Positions 27,439 through 37,683 of a DNA stretch of 64,000 nucleotides are shown here, one piece after another. The first letter of the stretch is position 1; each line of letters starts with the position of its first letter. The stretch covers positions 1 through 64,000 of the forward strand of contig NZ_QFRJ01000016.1 in the NCBI RefSeq assembly GCF_003143775.1, in the 5' to 3' direction. The translations under genes and the position numbers were made by a program. The stretch is from Brumimicrobium oceani. Its GTDB lineage: Bacteria > Bacteroidota > Bacteroidia > Flavobacteriales_D > Crocinitomicaceae. The notes beneath the pieces were generated by a model. The model had not been told where the DNA came from, did no database searches, and saw only the letters and a list, made by a program, of their open reading frames with translations.

Positions 27439-28193
27439 ATGTTTTATAAATCAGCTTCTTTATAGATTAGTATGGCCCCAATTGAAATCCTATAAAATAT
27501 TAATTGCTACACTGCGAATTTTACTGTAAGCTCCTGCACAAGTTGCATTTTAAATTACGGATCATTGATGTCTTTTTGTTTTTGCAATTAAACCCTTGGT
27601 AGTTTCTATTTCAGGTGAGTATGCCGACCCTCTTGAACTTACGAGCTTAAGGAAATTATATTTTTAGCAGAAATGATACATCTAAATAAACCTATAATTA
27701 AATTGCCAGTCACTAGGAATCAATTAAAATCAGAGGTTTTGAAACCAGCCACACATATTCATATAGAACTCTAAATTACGATAGTGTATTGCAGAGGAAC
27801 GCCACCTGATTACCCTATTATTCGTACTTAATCAGTAGGATAGGAGTATATAAGAAAAGTGTCTAGCGTCATGTCCTATAACTTTAGTGTCATTAGTAAA
27901 TGGATGTCGATGTGGTGTGTGAAAGATGAACTGATTGTTTCTTTTCTAAGCTTTAATTGCTAGAATTGTGTTCTATCCAATAGCTTTTTTTTTAGATGAG
28001 ATTAATTTTATTCGGGTTTTGCCAGGCAATAGAATTTTTAACTAGTAAATCGGAATACTCAGAGTGTTTTATAATGACCTGGTTCACGATTCGTTAAGAG
28101 AGAGGTTGATGCTTGCCTAGTTATTAGTTCTAGATGGCCTAAGAGGCGTCTTTGGTGTATGGTTTTGTTTGTTGAGATGCTGGTGTATTAAAA
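27439..28193. other. Long gene-free stretch
   Basis: About 750 bases with no reading frame of useful length on either strand, no tRNA and no strong hairpin. A short plus-strand stretch at 27652-27774 (PIIKLPVTRNQLKSEV) reads like coding sequence but has no start and is closed by a stop; I do not recognise it. It is probably eroded DNA. Confidence 0.45.
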
Positions 28194-28222
28194 TAAAAAA
28201 AGCCTTCCGATTGGAAAGCTTA
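28194..28222 (-). terminator. Terminator of the frr operon
   Basis: Read on the minus strand the hairpin AAGCTTTCC / GGAAGGCTT with loop AATC is followed by seven T. It lies 23 bases behind the frr stop. Confidence 0.88.
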
Positions 28223-28244
28223 TGTTTAGTTTGAGTAAAAAAGA

Positions 28245-28811
28245 TTATATTTTCATTATATCAACTTCTTTAGCATCAATAAGAGAGTCAATCTTTTTTA
28301 CGAAAGAATCGGTAACATCTTGAATTTCTGATTCGGCTGTTTTCATATCGTCTTCAGAAAGTCCCTCGTTTTTTAATTCTTTGATGTAGTCCATCGCGTC
28401 TTTACGGTTATTACGGATACTTACTTTTGCATGTTCACCTTCTGCTCTGGCTATTTTAGCTAATTCCTTTCTTCTTTCCTCTGTAAGCATGGGAATATTA
28501 ATAATTAACATTTCACCATTATCTTGAGGTGCTAGGCCTAAATTTGCATTTATAATTGCTTTAGCACATGCTCCTAATATATTCTTTTCCCATGGCTGAA
28601 CAGTTAGTGTTCTACCGTCTAATGTACCAATATTGGCAACTTTAGATAGGTTGGTCATGCTTCCATAATATTCTACCAACACTCCATCCAACATATCAGG
28701 TGTTGCCTTTCCTGTCCTAATTTTGTGTAATTCAGAATCCAAGAAGCTCAAACTTTTGTTGTTCGACTCTTTAAAATCTTTTATAGTTTCATTAATTTCC
28801 TCTACCATCAC
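28245..28811 (-). CDS. frr: Ribosome recycling factor
   Basis: The 188-residue product matches RRF over its whole length: helical bundle segment LHKIRTGKATPDMLDGVLVEYYG near the start, the hinge (TLTVQPWEKNILGACAKAI), and RRKELAKIARAEGEHAKVSIRNNR in the C-terminal helix. It splits post-termination ribosomes together with EF-G. It is the last gene in the rplM-rpsI-rpsB-tsf-pyrH-frr run, 52 bases after pyrH. The first ATG codon is doubled, so the start may be 28808. Confidence 0.97.
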   Translation of the reverse strand: MMVEEINETIKDFKESNNKSLSFLDSELHKIRTGKATPDMLDGVLVEYYGSMTNLSKVANIGTLDGRTLTVQPWEKNILGACAKAIINANLGLAPQDNGEMLIINIPMLTEERRKELAKIARAEGEHAKVSIRNNRKDAMDYIKELKNEGLSEDDMKTAESEIQDVTDSFVKKIDSLIDAKEVDIMKI

Positions 28812-28863
28812 TCTTCGTTATTAAAATCTCAAAATATAATATACAAATTTAGCAAAGAATCTG

Positions 28864-29580
<717 letters not shown>

Positions 29581-29613
29581 TTATACGTTTATAAATTTCA
29601 TGCAAAATAAGAC

Positions 29614-29648
29614 AAAAAAAAGAGAGAAACAATGTTCTCTCTTTTTTA
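29614..29648 (-). terminator. Terminator/attenuator between tsf and pyrH
   Basis: AGAGAGAA (29621-29628) pairs with TTCTCTCT (29635-29642) around ACAATG. Both flanks are A/T runs, so the hairpin can act in either direction; on the minus strand seven T follow. It may reduce transcription from the ribosomal part into pyrH-frr. Confidence 0.75.
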
Positions 29649-29662
29649 GTTTTAAATATTTA

Positions 29663-30487
29663 TTAGCTTAATGAAAAGCGCTTAAATTCAGTAACTGTTA
29701 ATCCAGATTCAACTGAATTAAGGAATTTTTCAACAGTCATTTTGTTGTCACGAACGAAGTCTTGACTTAACAAAGTGTTCTCTTTAAAGAATTTGTTTAA
29801 TCTTCCTTGAGCAATTTTGTCTGCCAACTCTGCTGGCTTACCTTCTTCGATTGCCTGATCTTTTCCAACCTGCAGTTCACGATCGATAACTTCTTGAGAA
29901 ATACCTTCTTTTTTCAATGAAAGCGGGTTCATGGCAGCAACTTGCATTGCAACTTGTCTTCCTGCATCTTCGCTTTCAGATCCTGATTTGTTTAATCCTA
30001 CTAGAGCAGCCAATTGATTTCCTGGGTGGTTGTAAGCTACAACAGTTGTTGCACTAACTTTTCCGAAGTTAGTTAAGTCTAACTTCTCTCCAATAACACC
30101 AATTTGCTCAACTAATTTCTCATCAACTGTTAACTTCTCGTTGTACTGTAGTTTCTTTAAATCATCTACAGAAGTAACGTCATTTTTGATACCAATCTCT
30201 AAGATTGACTTAACAAAGTTTTGGAAGTCTTCGTTTTTAGCAACAAAATCAGTTTCACAGTTCAATTGAATGATGTAACCTACTTCACCTTTTGATTCTG
30301 CAAAAATAAGACCTTCTTTAGCCTCGTTGTCACCACGCTTAGCTGCAACTTTTTGACCTTTTTTACGCAAAAAGTCAACTGCTGCCTCCATATCTCCGTC
30401 TGCTTCAACTAAAGCCTTTTTGCAGTCCATCATTCCTGCACCTGTTTTTTTTCTTAAGTCATTTACTTGACTAGCTGTAATTGCCAT
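29663..30487 (-). CDS. tsf: Elongation factor Ts
   Basis: The 274-residue product begins with the signature segments VNDLRKKTGAGMMDCKKAL and AAAVDFLRKKG-like sequence (MEAAVDFLRKKGQKVAAKR), and has IIQLNCETDFVAKNEDF in the N-terminal core. It exchanges GDP for GTP on EF-Tu. Residues around 185-225 (ISQEVIDRELQVGKDQAIEEGKP) are typical of the shorter bacterial form. It lies 23 bases after rpsB, which is the conserved order. Confidence 0.97.
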   Translation of the reverse strand: MAITASQVNDLRKKTGAGMMDCKKALVEADGDMEAAVDFLRKKGQKVAAKRGDNEAKEGLIFAESKGEVGYIIQLNCETDFVAKNEDFQNFVKSILEIGIKNDVTSVDDLKKLQYNEKLTVDEKLVEQIGVIGEKLDLTNFGKVSATTVVAYNHPGNQLAALVGLNKSGSESEDAGRQVAMQVAAMNPLSLKKEGISQEVIDRELQVGKDQAIEEGKPAELADKIAQGRLNKFFKENTLLSQDFVRDNKMTVEKFLNSVESGLTVTEFKRFSLS

Positions 30488-30510
30488 AATATCTTAAATT
30501 ACAAAAATTA

Positions 30511-31383
30511 TTATTCTGATTTATCTTCTGCTTTAACTTCCGTTTTAGCCTCAGATTTATCTTCTACTTTTGTTTCTTCTTCTTTTTTAGAAGCCTCTTT
30601 TTTGGCTGCTTTTTCTTCGTCAGCTTTCTTTTTGTCTTCTTTTTTCTTTGTTTCTTCTGCTTTTTTGTCCGCCTCTTGCTTAGATTTTGCAGTTTTACGC
30701 TCTTCTAAACCTTCTTGGATTGCTGCAGTAACATAGTCCATAATGATTGCAACTGATTTAGATGCATCATCGTTCGCTGGTATTGGGAAATCAACTAATT
30801 TTGGATTAGAGTTTGTATCAATCATCGCAAAAGTTGTGATTCCTAAACGAACTGCTTCTTTTAAAGCAATGTTTTCCTTCATTACATCTACAATGAAAAT
30901 AGCTGCTGGTTGACGAGTCATATCAGCAATAGAACCAAAGTTCTTTTCTAATTTCTCACGTTGTCTTGTAATGAACAATTTCTCACGCTTGGATAAAGTG
31001 TCCCAAGTACCGTCAGATTGCATTTTGTCGATCGTCGCCATTTTGCGGACAGACTTTCTAGTTGTAGCAAAGTTTGTTAACATTCCACCTGTCCAACGTT
31101 CTGTAACGTAAGGCATGTTGATTGCTTTTACTCTGTCTGCAACAATTTGTTTTGCTTGTTTCTTAGTAGCAACAAATAAAATCTTTTTTCCAGACTTTGC
31201 AATTTGTTTCATAGCTAAACAAGCTTGCTCTAAATGAGCTATTGTCTTATTTAAATCAATAACGTGAATACCCTTTTGCTCATCAAATATATAAGGAGCC
31301 ATTGCTGGGTTCCACTTTCTTTTGAGGTGACCAAAGTGTACACCTGCGTCTAAAAGTTCTTTAAAATCTGCTTTTTTTGACAT
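30511..31383 (-). CDS. rpsB: 30S ribosomal protein S2 with charged C-terminal tail
   Basis: The first 230 residues are ordinary S2 (DAGVHFGHLKRKWNPAMAPYIF, IIDLNKT-like motif, RWTGGMLTNFATTRKSV, DTNSNPKLVDFPIPANDDA). Beyond about residue 230 comes a tail of some 60 residues made almost only of Lys, Glu, Ala and Asp (such as AEETKKKEDKKKADEEKAA). S2 binds the small-subunit head-body junction together with S1. Extended acidic/basic tails occur in some Bacteroidota S2 proteins; a function is not known to me. It is followed by tsf at 23 bases. Confidence 0.97.
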   Translation of the reverse strand: MSKKADFKELLDAGVHFGHLKRKWNPAMAPYIFDEQKGIHVIDLNKTIAHLEQACLAMKQIAKSGKKILFVATKKQAKQIVADRVKAINMPYVTERWTGGMLTNFATTRKSVRKMATIDKMQSDGTWDTLSKREKLFITRQREKLEKNFGSIADMTRQPAAIFIVDVMKENIALKEAVRLGITTFAMIDTNSNPKLVDFPIPANDDASKSVAIIMDYVTAAIQEGLEERKTAKSKQEADKKAEETKKKEDKKKADEEKAAKKEASKKEEETKVEDKSEAKTEVKAEDKSE

Positions 31384-31497
31384 TTTAATTTTTTGTTTCG
31401 TGTTTACGTTCCTTTAGTAATCAATGACAAAGGGTTCTTTCGAAAAGTACTCCGCCACTTGGATACTAAACAAGCGCCAAATAAAGTAATTGTAAGT

Positions 31498-31890
31498 CTA
31501 ACGTTTCGAGAATTGAAACTTCTTACGTGCTTTTGGTTGTCCTGGTTTCTTACGTTCAACCATTCTAGGGTCACGTGTCATTAAACCATGTTCCTTCAAT
31601 AAAGGCTTGTGCTCTTCATTTACTTTTACTAAAGCACGAGCGATTCCTAAACGAATTGCCTCTGCTTGACCATTGATTCCTCCACCGTGAACATTAACTG
31701 TTACGTCATACTGACCTAATGTTTCTGTTACTGCAAAAGATTGTTGAACTTTAGTCTGTAAAGTTGCAACTGGAAAAAATACTTTATAGTCACGTTTGTT
31801 AACTGTTACATTACCTTTTCCAGGCTTCATGTATACACGTGCAACAGAAGTTTTTCTTCTTCCTAATGTGTTAATAATTTCCATACTCAT
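31498..31890 (-). CDS. rpsI: 30S ribosomal protein S9
   Basis: The 130-residue product has the complete S9 fold with [19 protein letters not shown] at the start, [21 protein letters not shown] in the centre, and the positively charged tail [17 protein letters not shown] whose last residues reach the P-site tRNA. It starts on the last base of the rplM stop (one-base overlap), so it is coupled to L13. A gap of 114 bases separates it from rpsB. Confidence 0.98.
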   Translation of the reverse strand: MSMEIINTLGRRKTSVARVYMKPGKGNVTVNKRDYKVFFPVATLQTKVQQSFAVTETLGQYDVTVNVHGGGINGQAEAIRLGIARALVKVNEEHKPLLKEHGLMTRDPRMVERKKPGQPKARKKFQFSKR

Positions 31891-32345
31891 TATTTGATTG
31901 ATTCAAGATTAATCGTTTCTGGCTTTTGTGCAGCATAATCATGCTCAGTTCCTACAACAACTTTCAAGTTCTTGTATAACTTGCTACCTAATTTGTTCTT
32001 CGGTAACATGCGCTTTACAGCCATTTCTACTATGCGCTCAGGACGCTTTTCTCTCAACTGCTCTGCAGTTAATGAACGCTGACCTCCTGGAAAACCAGTG
32101 TGACGAAGGTATGTTTTCGTTTCCCACTTGTTACCCGACATTGCAACTTTCTCTGCGTTGATTACGATGACATTGTCACCACAGTCTACGTGAGGAGTGA
32201 AATTCGGCTTGTGTTTTCCACGGATTAATTGCGCTACCTTGCTTGCCATACGCCCTAGCGTTTCGCCTTCTGCGTCAACCAATAACCACTTCTTTTCAGC
32301 GTTTTCTTTATTGATAGAGACAGTTTTGTAACTTAATGTATCCAC
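31890..32345 (-). CDS. rplM: 50S ribosomal protein L13
   Basis: The 151-residue product has the L13 hallmarks [34 protein letters not shown], and [17 protein letters not shown] near the middle, and [17 protein letters not shown] near the end. It is an early assembly protein of the large subunit. It is the first gene of the block, and the message starts in the region 32346-32410. The gene lies head to head with the DPP4-type peptidase, with 425 bases in between. Confidence 0.98.
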   Translation of the reverse strand: MDTLSYKTVSINKENAEKKWLLVDAEGETLGRMASKVAQLIRGKHKPNFTPHVDCGDNVIVINAEKVAMSGNKWETKTYLRHTGFPGGQRSLTAEQLREKRPERIVEMAVKRMLPKNKLGSKLYKNLKVVVGTEHDYAAQKPETINLESIK

Positions 32346-32770
32346 TTTGTTAATTTTAAAAATAAGACAATAATCCCAAAATTTGGGGTTGCAAATATAT
32401 AACTTAAAGATTTGAATAACAAATACCCTTCGAAAAGATTTGTATAAATCTTTGATATCTGTGTTTTAAGGTGGGAATGCTGCCAAAATTAGGTAGATAA
32501 TTCTTTAATGGGCAATTTCTTATTTTTATTTTGATGGGTAAATTCGATTTTTTTCTGCTTCTTGCTTTTATTCGGCCTAGGCACATGTTATGCTTGCTAG
32601 CTTTCGTTTGGTGATTTAGTGGTTATTGTGATTAGTTGCACGAAAGGAATTCTTTTGAAAGCATGGCATATCAAAGGCTGAATGTTAATATAACTCATAT
32701 TTTTAGTTTTCTTCGGTAAGCTTCTACTTTGAAATAATTTTATCTTTGGTGTTTCACAATTTATAATAAT
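32346..32770. promoter_or_regulatory. Divergent region between rplM and the DPP4-type peptidase gene
   Basis: No gene is supported here. Plus-strand TATCTTTG (32741-32748) matches the Bacteroidota -7 element 23 bases before the peptidase ATG. Near rplM the minus strand reads TATATTTGCAACC (TATATTTG at 32400-32393), a good -7 element for the ribosomal operon. The middle 250 bases show nothing I recognise. Confidence 0.6.
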
Positions 32771-34894
32771 ATGGAATTATATAGACGTTTTATCTTAGTG
32801 TTGATCTCAATATTCTTGATCACCAATGTTGATGCTCAAAAGGAGCTTACTTTGGAAGAGGCTGTTTTAGGACAGTATCAACAATTTTATCCAGATCATA
32901 TTTTTGGTTTTAACTGGATTGAAAATCAGAATAAGTATGCATACTTAAAGCAATACCAAACCTTGGTAGTGGGTATGGTTGAGGGAGAGGAAAAGGAAGT
33001 TTTACATATTAGTGAAGTGAATGAGGCCCTTGGTGTGAGGTTTAATTATTTTGCTGGAATTAAATGGAAAGACGAGCATACCTTTGTTTTGAATTTGAGA
33101 AATGAAGTGCTTACTTATAATATAGATACCAAGAAAGGGACTAAAATAGAATTACCAGAGAACGCCGAACGAATTACTTTTGATCATCAATATAATAATG
33201 TCGCATATACCTTAGATAATAATCTTTTTTACTCTTCTGTTACAAAATACGAGCACATTGCGGTGACTAAAAATGATGATTCCAATATCGTTTCTGGACA
33301 GGAGATCGCAAGAAGTGAAATGGGAATTACTCAAGGGATTTTCTGGTCACCCACAGGAGAGCATCTGGCCTTTTATCAGAAAGATGAATCAAATGTAAGT
33401 GATTATCCACTTTTGAATATACTTGAAACTCCAGGGACTCTTAATTCTATTAAGTATCCGATGACTGGTCAACCTAGTGAAAAAGCTAAATTGGGAATCT
33501 ATAATTTAAAGAATGCAAAGACCAACTTTATCTCTACAGAACACGGCGAAGAAAATTACTTAACCAATGTGAGTTGGACTCCTGATGAGCAATTCATTAT
33601 TTTGGCAGAGGTAGCACGTTCGCAAAAACACATTTGGGTTCAAAAGTACAATGCGGAAGGTGATTTGGTTAAAACGCTTTTTGAAGAGAAGAAAGATACT
33701 TGGGTTGAACCTGAAAAACCGGCGCACTTTCCTTCCAAAAAAAGTAATGACTTTGTTTGGGTGAGTGAACGAGATGGATTTGATAATCTTTATTACTATT
33801 CTATAGAAGGAGAACTAAAATCGCAATTGACCAGTAACGCGTTTATGCTTAAAGATATAGTTGCGGCTCATCATGGTGAGGTGTTTTTTACTGCAACTGG
33901 AGAAAATCCGTTGAATACATTATTGTATAAGGTAAATACCAAGGGTAAGCAAGTGCTTTTGACAAAAGAACTGGGGACGCATTCAGTTGACGTCAATTGT
34001 ACAGGTGAATATATTTTTGATCAGTTTTCAGCCCATGATATTCCAAATAAGGCAGTTATTCGTAAATCAAATGGGAAGCTTGTGAAGCTAATGTTGGAGG
34101 CTGAAAATAAACTAGCTGATTATAATTTGGCAAAAGCGGAAGTGAAAACTATAAAGTCTAGAGATGGAGTCGATTTATATACACGTACTATTAAACCCAG
34201 AGATTTTGATTCAACGAAAAAATATCCTGTTTTAATTTATGTTTATGGTGGCCCGCACGCACAATTAATTACTAATAGTTGGTACGACGGGGCTAGTTTA
34301 TGGATGCACTGGTTGGCAAATCAGGGATATATTGTGTTTACATTGGATAATCGAGGTTCTGGTAATCGAGGTGTGGAATTCGAGCATATTATTCATAGGA
34401 ATTTAGGTGTAATAGAGCACCAAGATCAACTTGACGGTGTAGAGTACCTTAGCAGTTTGGGGTATGCAGATACGAGTAGGATTGCTGTGCATGGCTGGAG
34501 TTACGGTGGATTTATGACAGGAACGATGATGATGAAATCACCTGAGGTTTTTAAAGTAGGTGTAGCTGGAGGTTTAGTTACAGACTGGAAGTATTATGAG
34601 GCTATGTATGGTGAGCGTTACATGGATACGCCTGAAGAAAATAAGGAAGGTTATGAAAAAACCAGTTTGATCAATCAGGCAGAGAACTTAAAGGGTGACT
34701 TATTATTGATTCATGGAACTTCAGACCCTGTTGTAGTAATGCAACACAACTTGTCCTTGGTAAAGAAGTTTGTTGATTTAGGAATTCAAATAGATTTCTT
34801 TCCTTATCCAATGCATGAGCATAATGTGCGAGGTAAAGATAGAGTGCATTTAATGCGTAAGGTGTTAGATTATGTAATTAAAAATAATCAGTAA
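32771..34894 (+). CDS. S9-family dipeptidyl peptidase (DPP4-type)
   Basis: The 707-residue protein has a signal peptide (up to about residue 22, NVDAQ), an eight-bladed beta-propeller domain (about 40-450) and an alpha/beta-hydrolase domain. The triad is visible: Ser in HGWSYGGFMTG, Asp in HGTSDPVVVM and His in PMHEHNVRG. It releases Xaa-Pro or Xaa-Ala dipeptides from peptide N termini, in the periplasm or outer face. Length and domain order match the family. It is a single gene with a promoter at 32741 and a terminator shared with the converging NUDIX gene. Confidence 0.93.
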   Translation: MELYRRFILVLISIFLITNVDAQKELTLEEAVLGQYQQFYPDHIFGFNWIENQNKYAYLKQYQTLVVGMVEGEEKEVLHISEVNEALGVRFNYFAGIKWKDEHTFVLNLRNEVLTYNIDTKKGTKIELPENAERITFDHQYNNVAYTLDNNLFYSSVTKYEHIAVTKNDDSNIVSGQEIARSEMGITQGIFWSPTGEHLAFYQKDESNVSDYPLLNILETPGTLNSIKYPMTGQPSEKAKLGIYNLKNAKTNFISTEHGEENYLTNVSWTPDEQFIILAEVARSQKHIWVQKYNAEGDLVKTLFEEKKDTWVEPEKPAHFPSKKSNDFVWVSERDGFDNLYYYSIEGELKSQLTSNAFMLKDIVAAHHGEVFFTATGENPLNTLLYKVNTKGKQVLLTKELGTHSVDVNCTGEYIFDQFSAHDIPNKAVIRKSNGKLVKLMLEAENKLADYNLAKAEVKTIKSRDGVDLYTRTIKPRDFDSTKKYPVLIYVYGGPHAQLITNSWYDGASLWMHWLANQGYIVFTLDNRGSGNRGVEFEHIIHRNLGVIEHQDQLDGVEYLSSLGYADTSRIAVHGWSYGGFMTGTMMMKSPEVFKVGVAGGLVTDWKYYEAMYGERYMDTPEENKEGYEKTSLINQAENLKGDLLLIHGTSDPVVVMQHNLSLVKKFVDLGIQIDFFPYPMHEHNVRGKDRVHLMRKVLDYVIKNNQ

Positions 34895-34921
34895 CCAAAT
34901 TGAATCTCGAAATCTTTAAAA

Positions 34922-34958
34922 AAAAATGGCAGCAATTCATCAATTGCTGCCATTTTTA
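34922..34958. terminator. Bidirectional terminator
   Basis: AAATGGCAGCAATT and AATTGCTGCCATTT pair around CATC, with A and T runs on the two sides. It ends the plus-strand peptidase gene and the minus-strand NUDIX gene. Confidence 0.92.
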
Positions 34959-34973
34959 TTTCTGATTCTAGCC

Positions 34974-35495
34974 TTATTTAAACTTAACCTTTCCCAGTAG
35001 TTTAGATATCAGCTTAACGTCTTCTAAGCTTGGGTCTTCGGCGAAACAATCTATATTAAGTGACGAAACACTTTTTTGTAATTGAGAAAAAGCCATTCTA
35101 ATCATTTCGTAATGGTCAAATGCCAATTCAGGTAAATCTTTCATCGCAACCCATTGTGCAGATTCTGCATCATCATTTCCTTTAGGATTTACACCTTTCT
35201 TTTTCATTAGAATATAATGGGCAATTGAAATTACACGAAATCTAGGGTCTCTTTTTACCTCACCAAAAGTGTGGAACTGCGTCATGAATTTCACTGAAAC
35301 ACCTGTTTCTTCTTTTAATTCTCGAACAGCTGCTGCTTCTGGGGTTTCGTTATCCTCAATAAACCCTCCAGGTACAGCCCATTTTTTTCCCTTAGTTGCT
35401 TTTTTACGCTCAATTAGCAAAAGGTATAATCCCGTTTCGTCGAAGCTAAATACAACAGCATCTGCTGCGACTTTTATGTTTTGTTGAATACTCAA
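34974..35495 (-). CDS. NUDIX hydrolase
   Basis: The 173-residue protein contains a full Nudix box, PGGFIEDNETPEAAAVRELKEETGV (residues about 45-69: G-x5-E-x7-REx-x-EE-x-G). The N-terminal half starts with KVAADAVVFSFDETG and IERKKATKGKKWAVPGGF, the arrangement seen in ADP-ribose or nucleoside-diphosphate-sugar pyrophosphatases. The substrate is not clear from the box alone. It ends in a helical tail of about 45 residues. It lies nine bases after the aminotransferase gene in the same direction and is probably co-transcribed with it. Confidence 0.85.
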   Translation of the reverse strand: MSIQQNIKVAADAVVFSFDETGLYLLLIERKKATKGKKWAVPGGFIEDNETPEAAAVRELKEETGVSVKFMTQFHTFGEVKRDPRFRVISIAHYILMKKKGVNPKGNDDAESAQWVAMKDLPELAFDHYEMIRMAFSQLQKSVSSLNIDCFAEDPSLEDVKLISKLLGKVKFK

Positions 35496-35504
35496 AATCT
35501 TTCT

Positions 35505-36704
35505 TTAATAAGTGGTGTGGGGATAAATTTCTAATGCTTTTTCAATGCAAACAAGGGCTTTCTCCAATTCTTTCTTTTCTAAAACATAGGCTATTCGTGC
35601 TTCTTTTTTACCCAAACCAGGTGTTGCGTAAAAGCCGCTCAAAGGTGCCATCATTACAGTGCTTCCTTCGTGTTCAAAGTCTTCGAGTAACCATTGGCAA
35701 AAGTGTTCGGTATCTTCAACTGGGAATTCTGCTACTGCATAAAATGCGCCTTTTGGTTTAGGGCAATTAACACCTTTGATTTTATTTAATCCATCCACCA
35801 TGATGTCACGTCTTGCAACATATTCAATTGTCACTTCGTCGAAGTAGGATTGAGGTGTTTTTAAGGCTCCCTCGGCTGCAATTTGAGCATAAGTTGGAGG
35901 AGAGAGTCTAGCTTGAGCAAACTTCATCGCTGCATCCATAAATTCTTTATTTCTAGAGATTAATGCGCCAATACGTGCCCCACACATTGAGTATCTTTTG
36001 GATACAGAGTCGATGAGGATTACGTTTTCCTCCATGCCTTTAAGGTTCATTACAGAAAAAGGAGTGGCCCCATCGTAGCAAAACTCTCTGTACACCTCGT
36101 CAGCAAATAGGAAAAGGTCTTTCTTTTTAATTAATTCGCTTAGCTTCTCCAGTTCCTCTTGAGTATACAAGTACCCTGTTGGGTTTCCTGGGTTGCAAAT
36201 TAGGATTGCTTTGGTTTTTGGTGTGATTTTCTTTTCAAACTCTTCAATTGAAGGCAAAGAAAATCCATTCTCAATTGTTGAGGTTACAGGAATAATATTA
36301 ATTCCAGCGGCAGTTGCGAACCCGTTATAATTTGCGTAAAAAGGTTCAGGGATGATTACCTCATCTCCAGGATTCAGTGCTACTGAAAAACCGAAAAGTA
36401 AGGCTTCCGAGCCTCCGGTGGTAATGATTATCTCGTCTTGGCTTACTTCAATGTCATTTTTACCGTAATATTCAGCTAGACCTTTTCTGTAAGATTCAAA
36501 TCCTGCTGAGTGGGAGTATTCCAAAACCTTAATGTCTGTATTTTTTACAGCATTTCTTGCCGATTCTGGAGTTTCGATATCTGGTTGTCCTATATTAAGG
36601 TGTATTACGTGTTTTCCTTGAGATTTCGCCGCTTCTGCAAATGGAACCAACTTTCTAATTGGTGAAGAAGGCATGCTTGCGGCTTTCATTGATAATTTTG
36701 GCAT
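35505..36704 (-). CDS. PLP-dependent aminotransferase, class I/II
   Basis: From ATG 36704 the protein has 399 residues. An upstream start at 36731 is unlikely because a -7 promoter element overlaps it. The PLP lysine is in DSVSKRYSMCGARIG and the cofactor-binding aspartate and tyrosine in FADEVYREFCYDG; the substrate-carboxylate arginine lies near the C terminus (KKEARIAYVLEKK). The family includes aspartate, alanine and aromatic aminotransferases; the start (SPIRKLVPFAEAAK) is common in Bacteroidota aspartate aminotransferase-like enzymes. Substrate is not resolved. It heads a two-gene unit with the NUDIX gene. Confidence 0.88.
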   Translation of the reverse strand: MPKLSMKAASMPSSPIRKLVPFAEAAKSQGKHVIHLNIGQPDIETPESARNAVKNTDIKVLEYSHSAGFESYRKGLAEYYGKNDIEVSQDEIIITTGGSEALLFGFSVALNPGDEVIIPEPFYANYNGFATAAGINIIPVTSTIENGFSLPSIEEFEKKITPKTKAILICNPGNPTGYLYTQEELEKLSELIKKKDLFLFADEVYREFCYDGATPFSVMNLKGMEENVILIDSVSKRYSMCGARIGALISRNKEFMDAAMKFAQARLSPPTYAQIAAEGALKTPQSYFDEVTIEYVARRDIMVDGLNKIKGVNCPKPKGAFYAVAEFPVEDTEHFCQWLLEDFEHEGSTVMMAPLSGFYATPGLGKKEARIAYVLEKKELEKALVCIEKALEIYPHTTY

Positions 36705-36728
36705 ATTTTCTTTCTGTTTTATTTGCTT

Positions 36729-36736
36729 CAAAAATA
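36729..36736 (-). promoter_or_regulatory. -7 promoter element of the aminotransferase unit
   Basis: On the minus strand the sequence reads TATTTTTG, matching TAnnTTTG, 25 bases before the ATG at 36704. This decides the start: translation cannot sensibly begin at 36731. Confidence 0.55.
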
Positions 36737-36952
36737 ACCAAGACCTTTTGATTTTGTGCGATTTTTCCTAAAGATTATCCTAATTTGTATTAATTGACAA
36801 TTTTTTAATTTGTCACATTAGTTTGGAATTGTACCCGATAATCAATGAGAAGTACCGATAAATAGGTGGGATTAAAAAAAGATTATAAAATTAACAACCT
36901 TTTCTACTTTAGCTACGTCTTGTGTGTGTAGAAATTATTCCTTGGATTGATT

Positions 36953-36983
36953 TTTGCTAGTTTGACAATTAAGTTTATATTTG
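36953..36983 (+). promoter_or_regulatory. Bacteroidota-type promoter of the sigma factor gene
   Basis: TTTG at 36953-36956 and TATATTTG at 36976-36983 are separated by 19 bases, an exact fit to the TTTG-N19-TAnnTTTG consensus. The sigma factor starts 97 bases downstream, so the message has a long untranslated leader. Confidence 0.75.
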
Positions 36984-37080
36984 AATTTATTAATTTTTAA
37001 AAACCATTTGCTTATAGAAACATTTTTACTCTAAAACTAAGAATTACAATTTTAATAGTTAATCTCTAAACTGAGTAACG

Positions 37081-37683
37081 ATGAACTTATCACAACTAGA
37101 AGATAAACAATTGGTATCTTTATATACTGACGGACAGGAAAAAGCATTTGAAGTCTTATTGAACAGGCATAAAAATAAAATATACAATTATATTTTTATG
37201 AAAATTCGAGATGAGGCGCTTTCACAAGATATTTTTCAAGAAACATTCATAAAAATTATCAAGACCTTAAAAAAAGGAGCTTATAATGAGGAGGGTAAAT
37301 TCCTGCCCTGGGCAATGAGAATTGCGCACAATCTTATGATTGACCACTTCCGAAAAACCAATAAAGTAAGAATGATTTCGGAGTCCAGCTCAAGATCCAG
37401 TGATTATAATATTTTTGATTTGCTTGAATTGAAGGACAATAATATTGAAGATGAAATTGTTCATAATGAGTTGGTGAGTCAAATGGTCGAATTGATTGAT
37501 CATTTACCAGATTCGCAAAGGGATATTTTGAATATGAGGATCTTTAAAGAAATGTCATTTAAAGATATTGCAAAGAAAGAAAACGTGAGCATTAATACCG
37601 CTTTAGGTAGAATGCGTTATGCCTTGATTAATATTAGGAAATTAATTGAAAAGCATAACTTACTCACTCCTCTTACTCAGTAA
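37081..37683 (+). CDS. RNA polymerase sigma factor, ECF-type
   Basis: The 200-residue protein has sigma region 2 (LLNRHKNKIYNYIFMKIRDEALSQDIFQETFIKI, about 23-57, and PWAMRIAHNLMIDHFRK, the core and -10 recognition helices) and region 4 (LPDSQRDILNMRIFKEMSFKDIAKKENVSINTALGRMRYAL, about 142-182). The spacing between them is about 60 residues, without a sigma-3 domain, the layout of ECF sigma factors. No anti-sigma gene lies next to it, so it may be constitutively free or controlled from elsewhere. Small ECF-like factors of this type are common in flavobacteria. Confidence 0.9.
   Translation: MNLSQLEDKQLVSLYTDGQEKAFEVLLNRHKNKIYNYIFMKIRDEALSQDIFQETFIKIIKTLKKGAYNEEGKFLPWAMRIAHNLMIDHFRKTNKVRMISESSSRSSDYNIFDLLELKDNNIEDEIVHNELVSQMVELIDHLPDSQRDILNMRIFKEMSFKDIAKKENVSINTALGRMRYALINIRKLIEKHNLLTPLTQ

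Noticed and set aside
30467-30736. 89-residue Ser/Ala/Phe-rich frame on the plus strand
   Set aside because: It is the antisense shadow of the Lys/Glu tail of S2.
32404-32586. 60-residue minus-strand frame upstream of rplM
   Set aside because: Located in the promoter region of the ribosomal operon, basic and low in information; no support.
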